From: an uncultured Oscillospiraceae bacterium
GTDB taxonomy: Bacteria > Bacillota > Clostridia > Oscillospirales > Oscillospiraceae
Direction: 5' to 3'
DNA length: 64,000 nucleotides
Assembly: GCA_910585815.1 (NCBI GenBank)
Contig: CAJUFJ010000003.1
Span: forward strand, 18,286-82,285
Part shown: positions 26,499 to 35,360 of the stretch, piece by piece
Position numbering within the stretch: position 1 is the stretch's first letter
Layout: each line of letters begins with the position of its first letter
Program-made: the position numbers and the translations under genes
The notes under the pieces: generated by a model
What the model saw: only the letters and a program-made list of their open reading frames with translations
What the model was told of the DNA's origin: nothing
Databases searched by the model: none

Positions 26499-27530
26499 TT
26501 GCTGTTATTTGAGGAATCCGGCCTGTCTATGGACTACCGCACTGAAGCGCCGCCTATTCTCCGGGACTTTCTGGTCTACCACGAGACCATTCAGGGACAT
26601 TCCCGCCGGACGGTTGACGAATACTGCTTAGACCTGCGGAACTTTTTCCGCTTCCTGAAACAGAACAAACGCCCGGCATTCAAAGATGTCCCACTGGACG
26701 ATATCTCCATTGACGATGTGGACCTGTCTCTGGTCCGGGACGTCACTCTGACGGATATCTATTCCTACATGAACTACCTGTCCCGGGACCGCGGCCTGAA
26801 CAACACGTCCCGGGCCCGCAAGGTGGCCACCATCCGGTCCTTTTACAAATACCTTACCAACAAGGCCAAGCTGCTGGAGACCAACCCCGTCCAGGACCTA
26901 GATTCGCCCAGGTTGAAGAAATCCCTGCCGAAATACCTGAATCTGGATGAAAGTCTGGACCTTTTGGACAGTGTAGACGGCAAAAACGCCAATCGGGATT
27001 ATTGCATTTTGACCCTGTTCCTCAACTGCGGCCTGCGTATCTCTGAGCTGGTTGGGCTAAATAAAACAGATGTTAGGGGCGATCAGCTGCGGGTACTGGG
27101 CAAAGGTAACAAGGAGCGGATGCTGTATCTGAACGACGCCTGTCAGCGGGCGCTGGCAGACTGGCTCGATGAGCGGGACGCCATGACCTTGGTGGACCAG
27201 AACGCCCTGTTTGTCACCCTCCAGAACCGCCGTCGCATCTCCACCGCGGCGGTCCACAAGCTGGTGAAAAAGCACCTGGCCGCCGCCGGGCTGGACAGCA
27301 CCCAGTACTCCTCCCACAAGCTGCGCCACACCGCCGCTACGCTGATGCTGCAAAACGGCGTGGATGTACGTACCCTTCAGGAGGTGCTGGGCCACGACCA
27401 CCTGAACACCACGCAAATCTACACCCATGTGGACAACGAGGACCTGCGCACTGCCGCCAGAGCCAATCCGCTGGGTGGGGTCCGGCAAAAGAAGAAGCCG
27501 AAAAAATCTAAAAATGGAGAGGAAACGTGA
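26499..27530 (+). CDS. Tyrosine recombinase (XerC/D-type integrase)
   Basis: A 343-residue site-specific recombinase. N-terminal SAM-like domain (FLVYHETIQGHSRRTVDEY) and catalytic domain with NCGLRISELV (first Arg), HKLRHTAATLMLQNG (H-x-x-R-H) and GHDHLNTTQIYTHV (final His and Tyr). The start is uncertain: a TTG at 26499 (GGAGG 4 bases before) or an ATG at 26529 giving 333 residues. It carries a KKKPKKSK tail. XerC-like genes of this form are found in Flavonifractor-type genomes; no excision partner or attachment site could be seen nearby. Confidence 0.9.
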   Translation: MLLFEESGLSMDYRTEAPPILRDFLVYHETIQGHSRRTVDEYCLDLRNFFRFLKQNKRPAFKDVPLDDISIDDVDLSLVRDVTLTDIYSYMNYLSRDRGLNNTSRARKVATIRSFYKYLTNKAKLLETNPVQDLDSPRLKKSLPKYLNLDESLDLLDSVDGKNANRDYCILTLFLNCGLRISELVGLNKTDVRGDQLRVLGKGNKERMLYLNDACQRALADWLDERDAMTLVDQNALFVTLQNRRRISTAAVHKLVKKHLAAAGLDSTQYSSHKLRHTAATLMLQNGVDVRTLQEVLGHDHLNTTQIYTHVDNEDLRTAARANPLGGVRQKKKPKKSKNGEET

Positions 27531-27539
27531 GGTTTTTTT

Positions 27540-27905
27540 ATGTATACACTCTATTTTATCGTCGTCATGCTGGCCCCCGTGGCCATGGTGATTGTGGGGC
27601 TGATGTGGAAAATTTCCCCTCCCCCCTATCAGGCCAAGGGTCTGGCCTACAGCACCGAGCTGACCCGAAAGGACCCGGACGCCTGGACCGCGGCCCACCG
27701 CCACTGCGCCAGGCTGTGGATGCGCACCGGGATTATCAGCGGCGGAGCCAGCGCCTTTTTGATGGTTCTCTTTCGGGAGAGCTACTCCTCCTTTTGGATG
27801 TGGCTTATTGTGGGGCAGATGGCGCTGTTCTGCGTGTCGGTGTTTATGATCGACCTGCTACTGAAAAATACCTTTGAAAAGGATGAAAAAAACAATGATT
27901 TATAA
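27540..27905 (+). CDS. Small membrane protein, SdpI-like
   Basis: A 121-residue protein with three hydrophobic segments (starting MYTLYFIVVMLAPVAMVIVG; FWMWLIVGQMALFCVSVF near the end) resembling SdpI/DUF1648-type small membrane proteins, which in Bacillus give immunity to the SdpC toxin. The middle has KGLAYSTELTRKDPDAW, as in SdpI family members. It starts 10 bases after the recombinase, so it is likely cotranscribed. The family call is tentative. Confidence 0.6.
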   Translation: MYTLYFIVVMLAPVAMVIVGLMWKISPPPYQAKGLAYSTELTRKDPDAWTAAHRHCARLWMRTGIISGGASAFLMVLFRESYSSFWMWLIVGQMALFCVSVFMIDLLLKNTFEKDEKNNDL

Positions 27906-27944
27906 GAAAACCGCCTGTCTTAGCTGACAGGCGGTTTTCCTTTA
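27906..27944. terminator. Bidirectional terminator
   Basis: A 14-bp stem (27906-27919 with 27926-27939) and 6-base loop, with TTTT on both strands, between convergent genes. Confidence 0.85.
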
Positions 27945-29072
27945 CATCTCAATCAATTCATACGCTCTGGAGCCTAAGCCGATCTTCTCGGCGTGCTCCA
28001 GGCAGCTGCGCCACTCCGACTCCGGGGTGGAGTTGATAAAGTGGTCGTGGTGGTCGTGGAACTCCGGGTCGGCCAGGTGCTTGGCCAGCTGGCTGCCGGG
28101 CATGGGCTGGGCGGCCAGGCAGGCGTCCACACAGGCCTGGTCCAAAGCCAGGGGGTCGGTGGAGACGAACATGCCGATATTGGGCAAGATGGGCACGTCG
28201 TTCTCCCCGTGGCAGTCGCAGTTGGGGGACACATCCACAATCAGAGAGATGTGGAACTGGGGCCGGCCGTCCACCACCGCCTTGGTGTACTCCGCCATAC
28301 GGCAGTTGAGGGCCGCCTGGGCGTTGTCGTTGGTGAAGTAGATGGCATCGAAGTTGCAGGCCCCCAGGCAGCGGCCGCAGCCCACGCAGTGGGCGTCGTC
28401 CACCCGCATCTTCCAGGTCTGCTCGTCAAAGACCAGTCCCCCGTTGGCGCACTCTCTCTGGCAGCGCATACAGCCCCGGCACCGCTTCTGGCTGATTTTG
28501 GGCTTTCCGCTGGCGTGCTGCTCCTTCTTCCCCGCCCGGGAGCCGCAGCCCATGCCTATGTTCTTGATGGTGCCGCCAAAGCCGGTCATCTCGTGGCCCT
28601 TGAAGTGGGTCAGGCTGATAAATACGTCGGCGTCCATGATGGCCCGGCCGATCTTGGCCTTTTCCACGTATTCGCCCCCCTCCACAGGGACTTCCACGTC
28701 GTCAGTACCCTTCAAGCCGTCGCCGATGAGGATGGGACAGCCCACGGTAAGAGGGGTAAAGCCGTTCTGCCAGGCGCACTCCAGGTGCTCCAGGGCGTTC
28801 TTCCGGCTGCCGGGGTACATGGTGTTGCAGTCAGTGAGGAAGGGCCTGCCCCCCAGCTCCTTGACCACGTCCACCACCGCTCGGGCATAGTTGGGCCGCA
28901 GATAGCTGATGTTGCCCAGCTCGCCGAAGTGCATCTTAATGGCCACAAACTTGCCGTCCAAGTCCAGGTCAGCGATCCCCGCCTTCTTCATCAGCTTTTT
29001 CAGCTTGGTGGGCAGGCCGTCGCCAAAGGCCTCAGTGTGGAAATCAGTAAAATAAACCTTTGCTTTTTCCAT
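27942..29072 (-). CDS. DUF362 protein with two 4Fe-4S ferredoxin motifs
   Basis: A 376-residue protein: an N-terminal DUF362 domain (VAIKMHFGELGNISYLRPNY, TDCNTMYPGSRKNALEHL, SLTHFKGHEMTGFGGTIKN) and near residue 200 two ferredoxin clusters, CRGCMRCQREC and CVGCGRCLGAC. Members are proposed iron-sulfur proteins with DUF362 of unknown chemistry. The C-terminal third has repeated Asp/His (FHDHHDHFINS). AGGAGAGGC precedes the ATG. On the reverse strand TTGACT lies 19 bases before a TATAGT (29130-29135, 29105-29110), a possible promoter. Confidence 0.85.
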   Translation of the reverse strand: MEKAKVYFTDFHTEAFGDGLPTKLKKLMKKAGIADLDLDGKFVAIKMHFGELGNISYLRPNYARAVVDVVKELGGRPFLTDCNTMYPGSRKNALEHLECAWQNGFTPLTVGCPILIGDGLKGTDDVEVPVEGGEYVEKAKIGRAIMDADVFISLTHFKGHEMTGFGGTIKNIGMGCGSRAGKKEQHASGKPKISQKRCRGCMRCQRECANGGLVFDEQTWKMRVDDAHCVGCGRCLGACNFDAIYFTNDNAQAALNCRMAEYTKAVVDGRPQFHISLIVDVSPNCDCHGENDVPILPNIGMFVSTDPLALDQACVDACLAAQPMPGSQLAKHLADPEFHDHHDHFINSTPESEWRSCLEHAEKIGLGSRAYELIEM

Positions 29073-29142
29073 GATTGCCTCTCCTTCTAAGTAAATGTGG
29101 TAGAACTATATCATATGAAGTGCCCTTTAAGTCAAGAGGAAA

Positions 29143-30084
29143 TTATGATTTTTCCCGTCTGCTCTCCAAAATCCCCGGAATGATGGCGCATAGGGAGCCG
29201 ACCACAATGAGCACGATACCAAGGAACATGTTTTGGGTAATCTCCTCCCCGTGGACCGCCCAGCCTAAAATAGGCGACAGGGCGGGCTTGAAAAAGTAAA
29301 CCAGCGACACCACGCTGGCCGGCTGGTACTCCATGGCCAGAAAGTAGGCGCAGAAGCCAATCCCCGCAACCCCCACGGATACAAAGAGGACGTAGGGCAG
29401 ATTTTGCAGGGTATAACCCGCAAAGACGGGGATGTTGGCGAAGCTCTCTAGGCCAACATCCTGAAACAACTGGGCTACCATCGGGATGTGGGAGAGCAGA
29501 ATAAAGGCCAGCACAATCAGGCTGCCGAACAGGAAACCGAAGCATGTGACCACCGCCCCGCCGAACTCTGCCACCTTCCGCTTGCCCATCACTCCGTACA
29601 GGGAAAATAGCAAAGTGGACAGCAGGGCCAGGGCGGCGCCGGTCATGTTTACCCTGGTGTTCCAGGGGCTGATGATCACCACTGTGCCAATGATCTCCAG
29701 GGTCAGGGCGGCAATATGGCGGGGTTTGATAGGCTCTTTTAACAGGAAAAAGGCCAGAAACGCCACAAAAACCGGGTTACAGCTGAACATCAGCGCCGAT
29801 ACCGAGGAGCCGGTATAGCTCACCGCCATCTGCAAAATGGGCATACAGAGGGCAATACCGATAAGGCCCAGCAGGGCAAAATAGGCCATGGACTTGCCGT
29901 CCAGACGCTTCCCCCGCTTTTTCAGATTGTGCAGGGCCACCGGCAGCAGGAACACAAAGCCAATGGCAAACCGGCACAATGTCAGCTGGACCGGGTTGAT
30001 CTGCCCGGCGATGAATTTCAGCACCACCTCGAAGGAGGTGAACATCACCACCGCAATGGCGATATAGAAATAGCCCTTCTTCAT
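29143..30084 (-). CDS. EamA/DMT family transporter
   Basis: A 313-residue membrane protein with about ten hydrophobic segments and two EamA repeats (FYIAIAVVMFTSFEVVLKF at the start; NLPYVLFVSVGVAGIGFC in the second half). GGGGGAGG precedes the ATG. The substrate is unknown. It follows ligA by 22 bases and the DUF362 gene comes after it, so it may be read with ligA. It is a different branch of the family from the T-box transporter at 20264. Confidence 0.88.
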   Translation of the reverse strand: MKKGYFYIAIAVVMFTSFEVVLKFIAGQINPVQLTLCRFAIGFVFLLPVALHNLKKRGKRLDGKSMAYFALLGLIGIALCMPILQMAVSYTGSSVSALMFSCNPVFVAFLAFFLLKEPIKPRHIAALTLEIIGTVVIISPWNTRVNMTGAALALLSTLLFSLYGVMGKRKVAEFGGAVVTCFGFLFGSLIVLAFILLSHIPMVAQLFQDVGLESFANIPVFAGYTLQNLPYVLFVSVGVAGIGFCAYFLAMEYQPASVVSLVYFFKPALSPILGWAVHGEEITQNMFLGIVLIVVGSLCAIIPGILESRREKS

Positions 30085-30106
30085 GGGAAACCTCCCCCCT
30101 TCTCTC

Positions 30107-32077
30107 TTACTTCAGCAGCTCCAGAAATTCCTCCTCGGTGAGGACGGGGATTCCCAGCTCCTGGGCCTTCCGCAGCTTGGAGCCGGCCGCCTCCCCCGCC
30201 ACCACGTAGGCGGTCTTTTGGGAGACGGAGCCCGCCGACTTGCCCCCGCGGGCCTCGATCATCTCGCTGGCCTCGTCCCGGGTGAACTTCTCCAGGGTGC
30301 CGGTAAGGACGAAGGTCATGCCAGCAAACCGCTGGTCGCTCCCCTGCTCCGCCGCTGTCATGTTGACGCCGGCCTCACGCAGACGGTCGATGAGGTGCCG
30401 GCTCTGTGGGCTGGCCATCCAGTCCAGAATATTCTGGGCGGTAATCTCCCCGATGTCGTCCACGGCGGTGAGCTCCTCCAGGGTGGCATTTTGCAGATTT
30501 TCCAGCGTCTGGAACCGGGCGGCCAGAATTTTGCCCGCCTTCTGCCCCACCTGACGGATACCAAAGGCGTAAATCAGCCGTGACAGGTCCTGCTCTTTAG
30601 ACTTCTCCAGGGCGGCCAGCAGCTTTTTGGCGGACCGCTTGCCCATCCGCTCCAGCTGGGCCACGTCCTCCTCGTTTAAGAAATACAGGTCCCCCGGGGT
30701 CTTGACCAGCTGGGCATTGACCAGATTTTCCACTACGGCGATGCCCAGTCCCTCGATGTCCATGGCGTCCCGGCTGGCAAAGTGGGCCAGGTTGCGCAGC
30801 AGTTGGGCGGGGCACTCCGCCCCGGTGCAGCGGATGTGGGCCCCGTCCTCGTCCCGTTCCACGGTCGCCCCGCACACCGGGCAGGTTTTGGGCAAAAACC
30901 AGGGCTGCGTCCCTTTCGGCCGCTTGTCCGCTACCACCGACAGCACCTCAGGAATGATCTCCCCCGCCTTCCGCACCAGAACGGTGTCCCCAATGCGGAT
31001 GTCCTTCTCGGTGATAAAGTCCTGGTTGTGGAGGGTGGCGTTGGTAACGGTGGTACCCGCCAGACGGACAGGAGTGAGTACCGCCTTGGGGGTGAGCACC
31101 CCGGTGCGCCCCACCTGAATCACGATGTCCACCACCTGGGCCGGTTTGACCTCTGGGGGGTACTTGTAGGCGGCGGCCCAGCGGGGGAATTTGGCCGTGG
31201 AGCCAAGCACTGTACGCTGTGACAGGTTATTTAACTTTACAACTGCGCCGTCAATATCGAAGGGAAAAGTCTCTCTGGTTTCCCCAATTTCGGTGATGCG
31301 CTCCGTAACCTGAGATACCTGGGCACAGCTGTAATGTGGTATCACTTTAAAGCCTTTGTTCTGCAAGTAGTCCAGCGTTTCCAGGTGGGTGGAAAACTCC
31401 TCCTGGGGCCACTGGACGTTGAACACCGCAATGTCCAGCCTTCGGGCGGCGGCCACCTTGGGGTCCAACTGGCGCAGGGAGCCGGCGGCGGCGTTTCGGG
31501 GATTGGCGAACAGGGCCTCTCCCCTACGCTCACGCTCCTCGTTCAGGGAGTGAAACACCTTTTTAGGCATGTACACCTCTCCACGGACGATGAGCCGGGG
31601 CGGGGCATCAGGAATTTTCAGGGGAATGGACCGGACGGTGCGCAGATTTTCGGTGACGTCCTCCCCCACCTGGCCGTCGCCCCGGGTGGCCCCGCGGACA
31701 AAGAGACCGTCCTCATACTCCAGAGCCACTGACAGGCCGTCCACCTTGGGCTCCACTACATACTCCGCCTCGGGGACGACCCCCTTCACTCGCTGGTCGA
31801 AGGCCTCCAGCTCCTGGAAATCAAACACATCCTGGAGAGACTCCAGGGGCACCTGGTGACGCACCTGGGTAAAGGCGTCCAGGGGCTGCCCACCCACCCG
31901 CTGGGTGGGGGAATCGGGGGTGACGGTCTCCGGATGGGCCGCTTCCAGCTCCTCCAGGCGGCGGAGCTTGTGGTCGTAGTCGTAGTCGGACATGGTGGGC
32001 TTGTCCAGCACATAGTACTCATGGCCGGCCTGGGTCAGCTCCCGGCGCAGGGCTTCGATTTCGGTAAAATCATCCAC
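30107..32077 (-). CDS. ligA: NAD-dependent DNA ligase
   Basis: A 656-residue enzyme that seals nicks using NAD. The adenylation Lys is in EPKVDGLSVALEYEDG near residue 113; the OB-fold, a zinc finger (CPVCGATVERDEDG, then CTGAECPAQL, near residues 403-432), helix-hairpin-helix repeats and a C-terminal BRCT domain (FAGMTFVLTGTLEKFTRDEA) follow in the usual order. A GTG start at 32077 has GGAGGATAC before it. The first bases overlap the VanZ-like gene by 8. Normal length. Confidence 0.96.
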   Translation of the reverse strand: MDDFTEIEALRRELTQAGHEYYVLDKPTMSDYDYDHKLRRLEELEAAHPETVTPDSPTQRVGGQPLDAFTQVRHQVPLESLQDVFDFQELEAFDQRVKGVVPEAEYVVEPKVDGLSVALEYEDGLFVRGATRGDGQVGEDVTENLRTVRSIPLKIPDAPPRLIVRGEVYMPKKVFHSLNEERERRGEALFANPRNAAAGSLRQLDPKVAAARRLDIAVFNVQWPQEEFSTHLETLDYLQNKGFKVIPHYSCAQVSQVTERITEIGETRETFPFDIDGAVVKLNNLSQRTVLGSTAKFPRWAAAYKYPPEVKPAQVVDIVIQVGRTGVLTPKAVLTPVRLAGTTVTNATLHNQDFITEKDIRIGDTVLVRKAGEIIPEVLSVVADKRPKGTQPWFLPKTCPVCGATVERDEDGAHIRCTGAECPAQLLRNLAHFASRDAMDIEGLGIAVVENLVNAQLVKTPGDLYFLNEEDVAQLERMGKRSAKKLLAALEKSKEQDLSRLIYAFGIRQVGQKAGKILAARFQTLENLQNATLEELTAVDDIGEITAQNILDWMASPQSRHLIDRLREAGVNMTAAEQGSDQRFAGMTFVLTGTLEKFTRDEASEMIEARGGKSAGSVSQKTAYVVAGEAAGSKLRKAQELGIPVLTEEEFLELLK

Positions 32078-32765
32078 GATAGTATCCTCCTCTGGGTTGA
32101 CATTGGAACTTTTCGATAAAATTGGGGAAAACCGCCCGCAGCAGGCAGAACACCCAGAAGCCGGCCAGGGCCCCGGTGGTGTTCAAAATCACGTCGTCAA
32201 TGTCGGTACTGCGGCCGATGAAAAACTGGATAAACTCGATGGAAGCAGAGGCGCAGAAGCCCGCCAGCAGGGACTTCCACCACCGCCATTTCCGCCACAG
32301 CAGAGCTGGGAAAAAGCCCAGGGGCATAAACATGATGATATTGCCCAGCAGCATGAACAGCAGCCAGTAGCTCATATGATCCAGCGCGCGGCGAATTTCC
32401 TGAAAAGGGGTCAGCATATCAGGCAGATAGTCCAAGCCGCTCACGGTCTCCTCCCAGCTGGGATAGAAGTCGGCCAACCGCCAGCCGCTGACGCCCCACC
32501 CCCAGTTCCAATAGTCCCGGCGGAAGATCCAGTCAAATACATAGGCCCAGAAGTTGGCGGGAAACAGGGTCAGTGCTGCCAGCCCGGCGCAAAACACCAC
32601 AAACAGGACCAATGCGGTCTCCCGCCGGGCGGAGCTGACCAGATTCAACTGGCTCAGCCGCTTTTTTCGTATGGGACCCAGGAGCATCAGAATGACCAGG
32701 GCGCTCAGGCCCAGCGGGATCATCTGCGTCACATATCCCCATACGTCCTGCGCTACTTCCAACAT
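32070..32765 (-). CDS. VanZ-like family membrane protein
   Basis: A 231-residue membrane protein with about five hydrophobic segments and the VanZ motifs LGNIIMFMPLGFFPALLW and SIEFIQFFIGRSTDIDDVIL. VanZ-like proteins can confer low-level teicoplanin or lipopeptide resistance, but most chromosomal ones have unknown roles. It starts with AAAGGAG and lies between yunB and ligA on the same strand, overlapping ligA by 8 bases, and is thus probably a housekeeping gene and not a resistance marker. Another VanZ-like gene is at 63288. Confidence 0.88.
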   Translation of the reverse strand: MLEVAQDVWGYVTQMIPLGLSALVILMLLGPIRKKRLSQLNLVSSARRETALVLFVVFCAGLAALTLFPANFWAYVFDWIFRRDYWNWGWGVSGWRLADFYPSWEETVSGLDYLPDMLTPFQEIRRALDHMSYWLLFMLLGNIIMFMPLGFFPALLWRKWRWWKSLLAGFCASASIEFIQFFIGRSTDIDDVILNTTGALAGFWVFCLLRAVFPNFIEKFQCQPRGGYYRG

Positions 32766-32783
32766 GCGCGTCCTCTCCTTTGT

Positions 32784-33491
32784 TCATTGCTGTCCTAACT
32801 GTAAATAGGTATCCGGCACCTTGCCCACGATTACCGTCTCAGCCACACACAGCCGGGTGTGGAGGGCGGTCTCCACCTCCCCGCCGGGGAGCAGTAGGGT
32901 CATGGGGACGTCCACCTCCAGCCAGATGCGGTGGAGGGTCTGGTTCACCCCGGCGGAGGTGAACTGGCTGTCGAACTCCGCCCGCACCGTGCCTACTGTC
33001 ATGGTCTTCGCCTTCAGCGCCGGACCCTTGGCCCACAGGGGCTCCAGGTCAAAGAGGCTGCCTAGGGGCACCTGGACGTCGGACACGTCCACCCCCTTCA
33101 GCGCATCCAGGATAGCGGCGGTGAGCTCCGACCGGAGCAGGTTCATCCGGGCCATGTCTGTGGTCAGGGCGGTGATGGCGCCCCCCTCGTCCCGCTGGAT
33201 GGTGACAAAATCGACGTAGCTCACTTGACGGGCGGCCAGGTCGGCGGTGACGGCGTTTTCCACCACGGCAGTCATGTTGTTTTGCGCCTGGGCGGCGGCA
33301 ATCTCCGCCACCACCGGGCGCAGCTTGTTCTCCAGCAGGGCAATCACCGATGCCGCCACCACCAGGGCCACCCCCAAGGTAAGAAGTACTGGGGGGATTC
33401 GCGGCGCGGGGCCGGAGCCCGTCCAAACCGGCCGCCGGCGCCTTATCGGCCTGCGCATACTCCGGACAAACTCCCGCCGCCAGGGCCCCAT
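32784..33491 (-). CDS. yunB: Sporulation protein YunB
   Basis: A 235-residue protein with an Arg-rich N-terminus, one hydrophobic segment (VLLTLGVALVVAASVIALLE, near residue 45) and a conserved outer domain ending HRIWLEVDVPMTLLLPGG and TRLCVAETVIVGKVPDTYL, the YunB pattern. In Bacillus subtilis YunB is made in the mother cell under sigma-E and is needed for proper spore formation. GGTGAGG precedes the ATG; a TATAAT stands just before. No sigma-E box was found that could be supported. Confidence 0.85.
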   Translation of the reverse strand: MGPWRREFVRSMRRPIRRRRPVWTGSGPAPRIPPVLLTLGVALVVAASVIALLENKLRPVVAEIAAAQAQNNMTAVVENAVTADLAARQVSYVDFVTIQRDEGGAITALTTDMARMNLLRSELTAAILDALKGVDVSDVQVPLGSLFDLEPLWAKGPALKAKTMTVGTVRAEFDSQFTSAGVNQTLHRIWLEVDVPMTLLLPGGEVETALHTRLCVAETVIVGKVPDTYLQLGQQ

Positions 33492-33548
33492 ATCCTCACC
33501 CCCCTATTATAAGGTAAGGATATTCTAAAGCCGGCTTGGCCTATGCAT

Positions 33549-33875
33549 CTACCAGTCCCGTTCCCGGATGGCCTCCTCCACGTCGATTGGAATACCAAAC
33601 CACTCCAAAATGTAGCCCACAGTTGTCCCGATACAGTCGCGGGCCACGGTCTCGATCTCGCTGTCGTTCTCGTCAAATTCATCTTGCAGGTCGTTCACCG
33701 CACAGACCGCCTCGTCCAGCTTCTCCTGGATGACCTCAGTGTCAGTTTCGCCGCGCTCCAGTATGTCAATAACCTTCTGAAGCTCCGCCTTCACCTTGTC
33801 CACCAGAAAATCAGGGTAGTACTCGTCCTGGTACATTTCATCCAACAGCTTATAGTTCGAGTCAAACGCTTTCAT
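33549..33875 (-). CDS. DUF5713 family protein (immunity-like)
   Basis: A 108-residue acidic, helical protein: YKLLDEMYQDEYYPDFLVDK followed by IETVARDCIGTTVGYILEWF is the DUF5713 pattern; members often sit in polymorphic-toxin immunity clusters. AGGAGAAC is before the ATG. It is the last gene of a run of four immunity-like genes and precedes yunB by 57 bases. Exact role unknown. Confidence 0.75.
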   Translation of the reverse strand: MKAFDSNYKLLDEMYQDEYYPDFLVDKVKAELQKVIDILERGETDTEVIQEKLDEAVCAVNDLQDEFDENDSEIETVARDCIGTTVGYILEWFGIPIDVEEAIRERDW

Positions 33876-33915
33876 TTCTGTTCTCCTTTTTCATGAAATG
33901 TGTTTTGCTCTTTTG

Positions 33916-34505
33916 TTACTCAACGTCAAAGGTCATTTCTTCTTCATCATAAAGTTCGCCCGCAAAAAAGCAGCGCGCTAAATCTTCAAAGCTTTGAAAA
34001 AACGGAAGCGCCCACTTTAGAATATCTGCTCTGGTCTCCTCTTTTGGCGTTGGACGTACCCGCGCCATGTCCACTTGATACACCTGCTCGGTTTGCAAAT
34101 CCAATAAAACGTATTTTTCTTCATCGTATAAACCCAAATAGAGGAAACCTGTTCCGATAAATATTTCATTCTCCCTTTCAAATTCACGCAAATCAGTATT
34201 TGGAAACATGAACGGGAGCTGTAGAATTCTAGTTGAAATATCTTCTTCAATCTCCATCTCACGCCACCTGCCGGTCTCTTCACAGTAGGTTTGTGAAAAG
34301 TCACCCAGCAGCTTTCCCGTAATAAATGGGACAGAGAATATATAAGATTGAAAATAGTCTTTCACCGCAGCTGGTATGGTGATTGGAGCTTGTTTTCAAG
34401 CTCGACTATATCTTGGTCAGAAATTGTTGATCTTTCCAGCTTTACCTCTGGATGCCTATGGCCAAATGCTTCTATCGCAATTTGGATGTTATTTTTTTCT
34501 TCCAT
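33916..34505 (-). pseudogene. SUKH-like (SMI1/KNR4) gene broken by a one-base frameshift
   Basis: Two overlapping reading frames together make one SUKH-like protein. The upstream frame (34505-34362, 47 residues: MEEKNNIQIAIEAFGHRH, then ISDQDIVELENKLQ) runs to a TGA in the GTGA overlap at 34362-34365. The downstream frame continues with PAAVKDYFQSYIF, exactly what should follow the helix. A single base is missing just upstream of CCAGCTGCGGTG. The 149-residue downstream part (33916-34365) holds PFMFPNTDLREFERENEI and EIFIGTGFLYLGLYDEEKYV as in SUKH domains. The region is A+T-rich. It may be a pseudogene, a sequencing error, or coupled as GTGA. Confidence 0.6.
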
Positions 34506-34527
34506 TGTACGCCTCCCCTTGAGACTG

Positions 34528-34996
34528 TCATTTTATAAAATAGTCAACTTCCTGATCCAATAACGCTAAAAAATCGGAAAGAGAATCTGCTATTTTGTAG
34601 GCAGGCGAAAGGTAATATATGGCGCCATCGGCAACTCCCATATAAAGCAAGCTATCTTCTTCCCCGAAAAGGCAGAATGCCAGAAGCTTATTTTCTTCTA
34701 AGTTTTCCCACGCAATTTGGCGGTAAGTGATAAAATCATCAGGTATTTCTTCATGATCCGGCTCAAAATATAAATCTAAAATTTCTTCTGGAGCAAGGAC
34801 TCTGTAAATTCCTTTCTTTTGCTTCAGATTGAACCAAAGAAAACCATACCCGAAGTTTTTATAAAATGTTCTCAATTCTTCAGGAATTTCTATCTCTAAT
34901 TGATTCAGAAGCTTGTACAAAATAGTGCTTTTCATTGCGGCACGCAGATATATCATCCCAGTTTTGATGCACATACGTTTTGAACTGTTCATCCAT
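34528..34996 (-). pseudogene. Second SUKH-like gene with a frameshift
   Basis: The native start is the ATG at 34996, 9 bases after AGGAG: MDEQFKTYVHQNWDDI in that frame ends in a TGA at 34880-34882. The downstream frame gives LLNQLEIEIPEELRTFYKN and GYGFLWFNLK, the start of a SUKH domain (SMI1/KNR4), to the stop at 34528, with FCLFGEEDSLLYMGVADGAI near the end. The frames are offset by one base, so an insertion or deletion lies between HYF and the SUKH helix, at about 34885-34925. The open frame upstream of the ATG makes no protein-like sequence. Either a decayed immunity gene or an assembly error. Confidence 0.55.
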
Positions 34997-35038
34997 CGCG
35001 GTTGTCTCCTCTCAATCAGGAAGTGCCCAGCAGCATTT

Positions 35039-35356
35039 TCACAAAATCTCAATTTCACTTATCTGATGCATCTGATTGTCCACAATAGATACCGAGAATA
35101 AGACTTGTTTGATATCTGCCAAGCTGTGCGCTAACAAATGATATATTTTGCAGGCATCATTTTCTTCCTGCCCACTGCTGAAATAGCAGTCATAAAAAGC
35201 GTCTAAATCGTGGGGAAAATCCATAGAATCAAACTTAATTGTTTGAACTTGCTCCATTAGCCACTGCTCTATTTCCGTCTGATTTGTTAAAGCCATTTCC
35301 AAAATGTCGCAAACATCGTCTATCGCATTAGCAGAACGAAAACTAACCTTTACCAT
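35039..35356 (-). CDS. Unknown small protein of the immunity-like cluster
   Basis: A 105-residue acidic protein from ATG 35356 (AGGTGATTGC before it); the frame is open to 35383. It has helical parts (IDDVCDILEMALTNQTEIEQ) and ends VSIVDNQMHQISEIEIL, with no signal peptide. It opens a reverse cluster (this gene, two SUKH-like genes, DUF5713) between the PLP enzyme and yunB. Composition is much more A+T-rich than the surrounding chromosome, a sign of transfer. Confidence 0.5.
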   Translation of the reverse strand: MVKVSFRSANAIDDVCDILEMALTNQTEIEQWLMEQVQTIKFDSMDFPHDLDAFYDCYFSSGQEENDACKIYHLLAHSLADIKQVLFSVSIVDNQMHQISEIEIL

Positions 35357-35360
35357 GCAA

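Noticed and set aside
27993..29090. Long forward frame opposite the DUF362 gene
   Set aside because: Val/His-rich shadow frame of a clearly real gene with two ferredoxin motifs.
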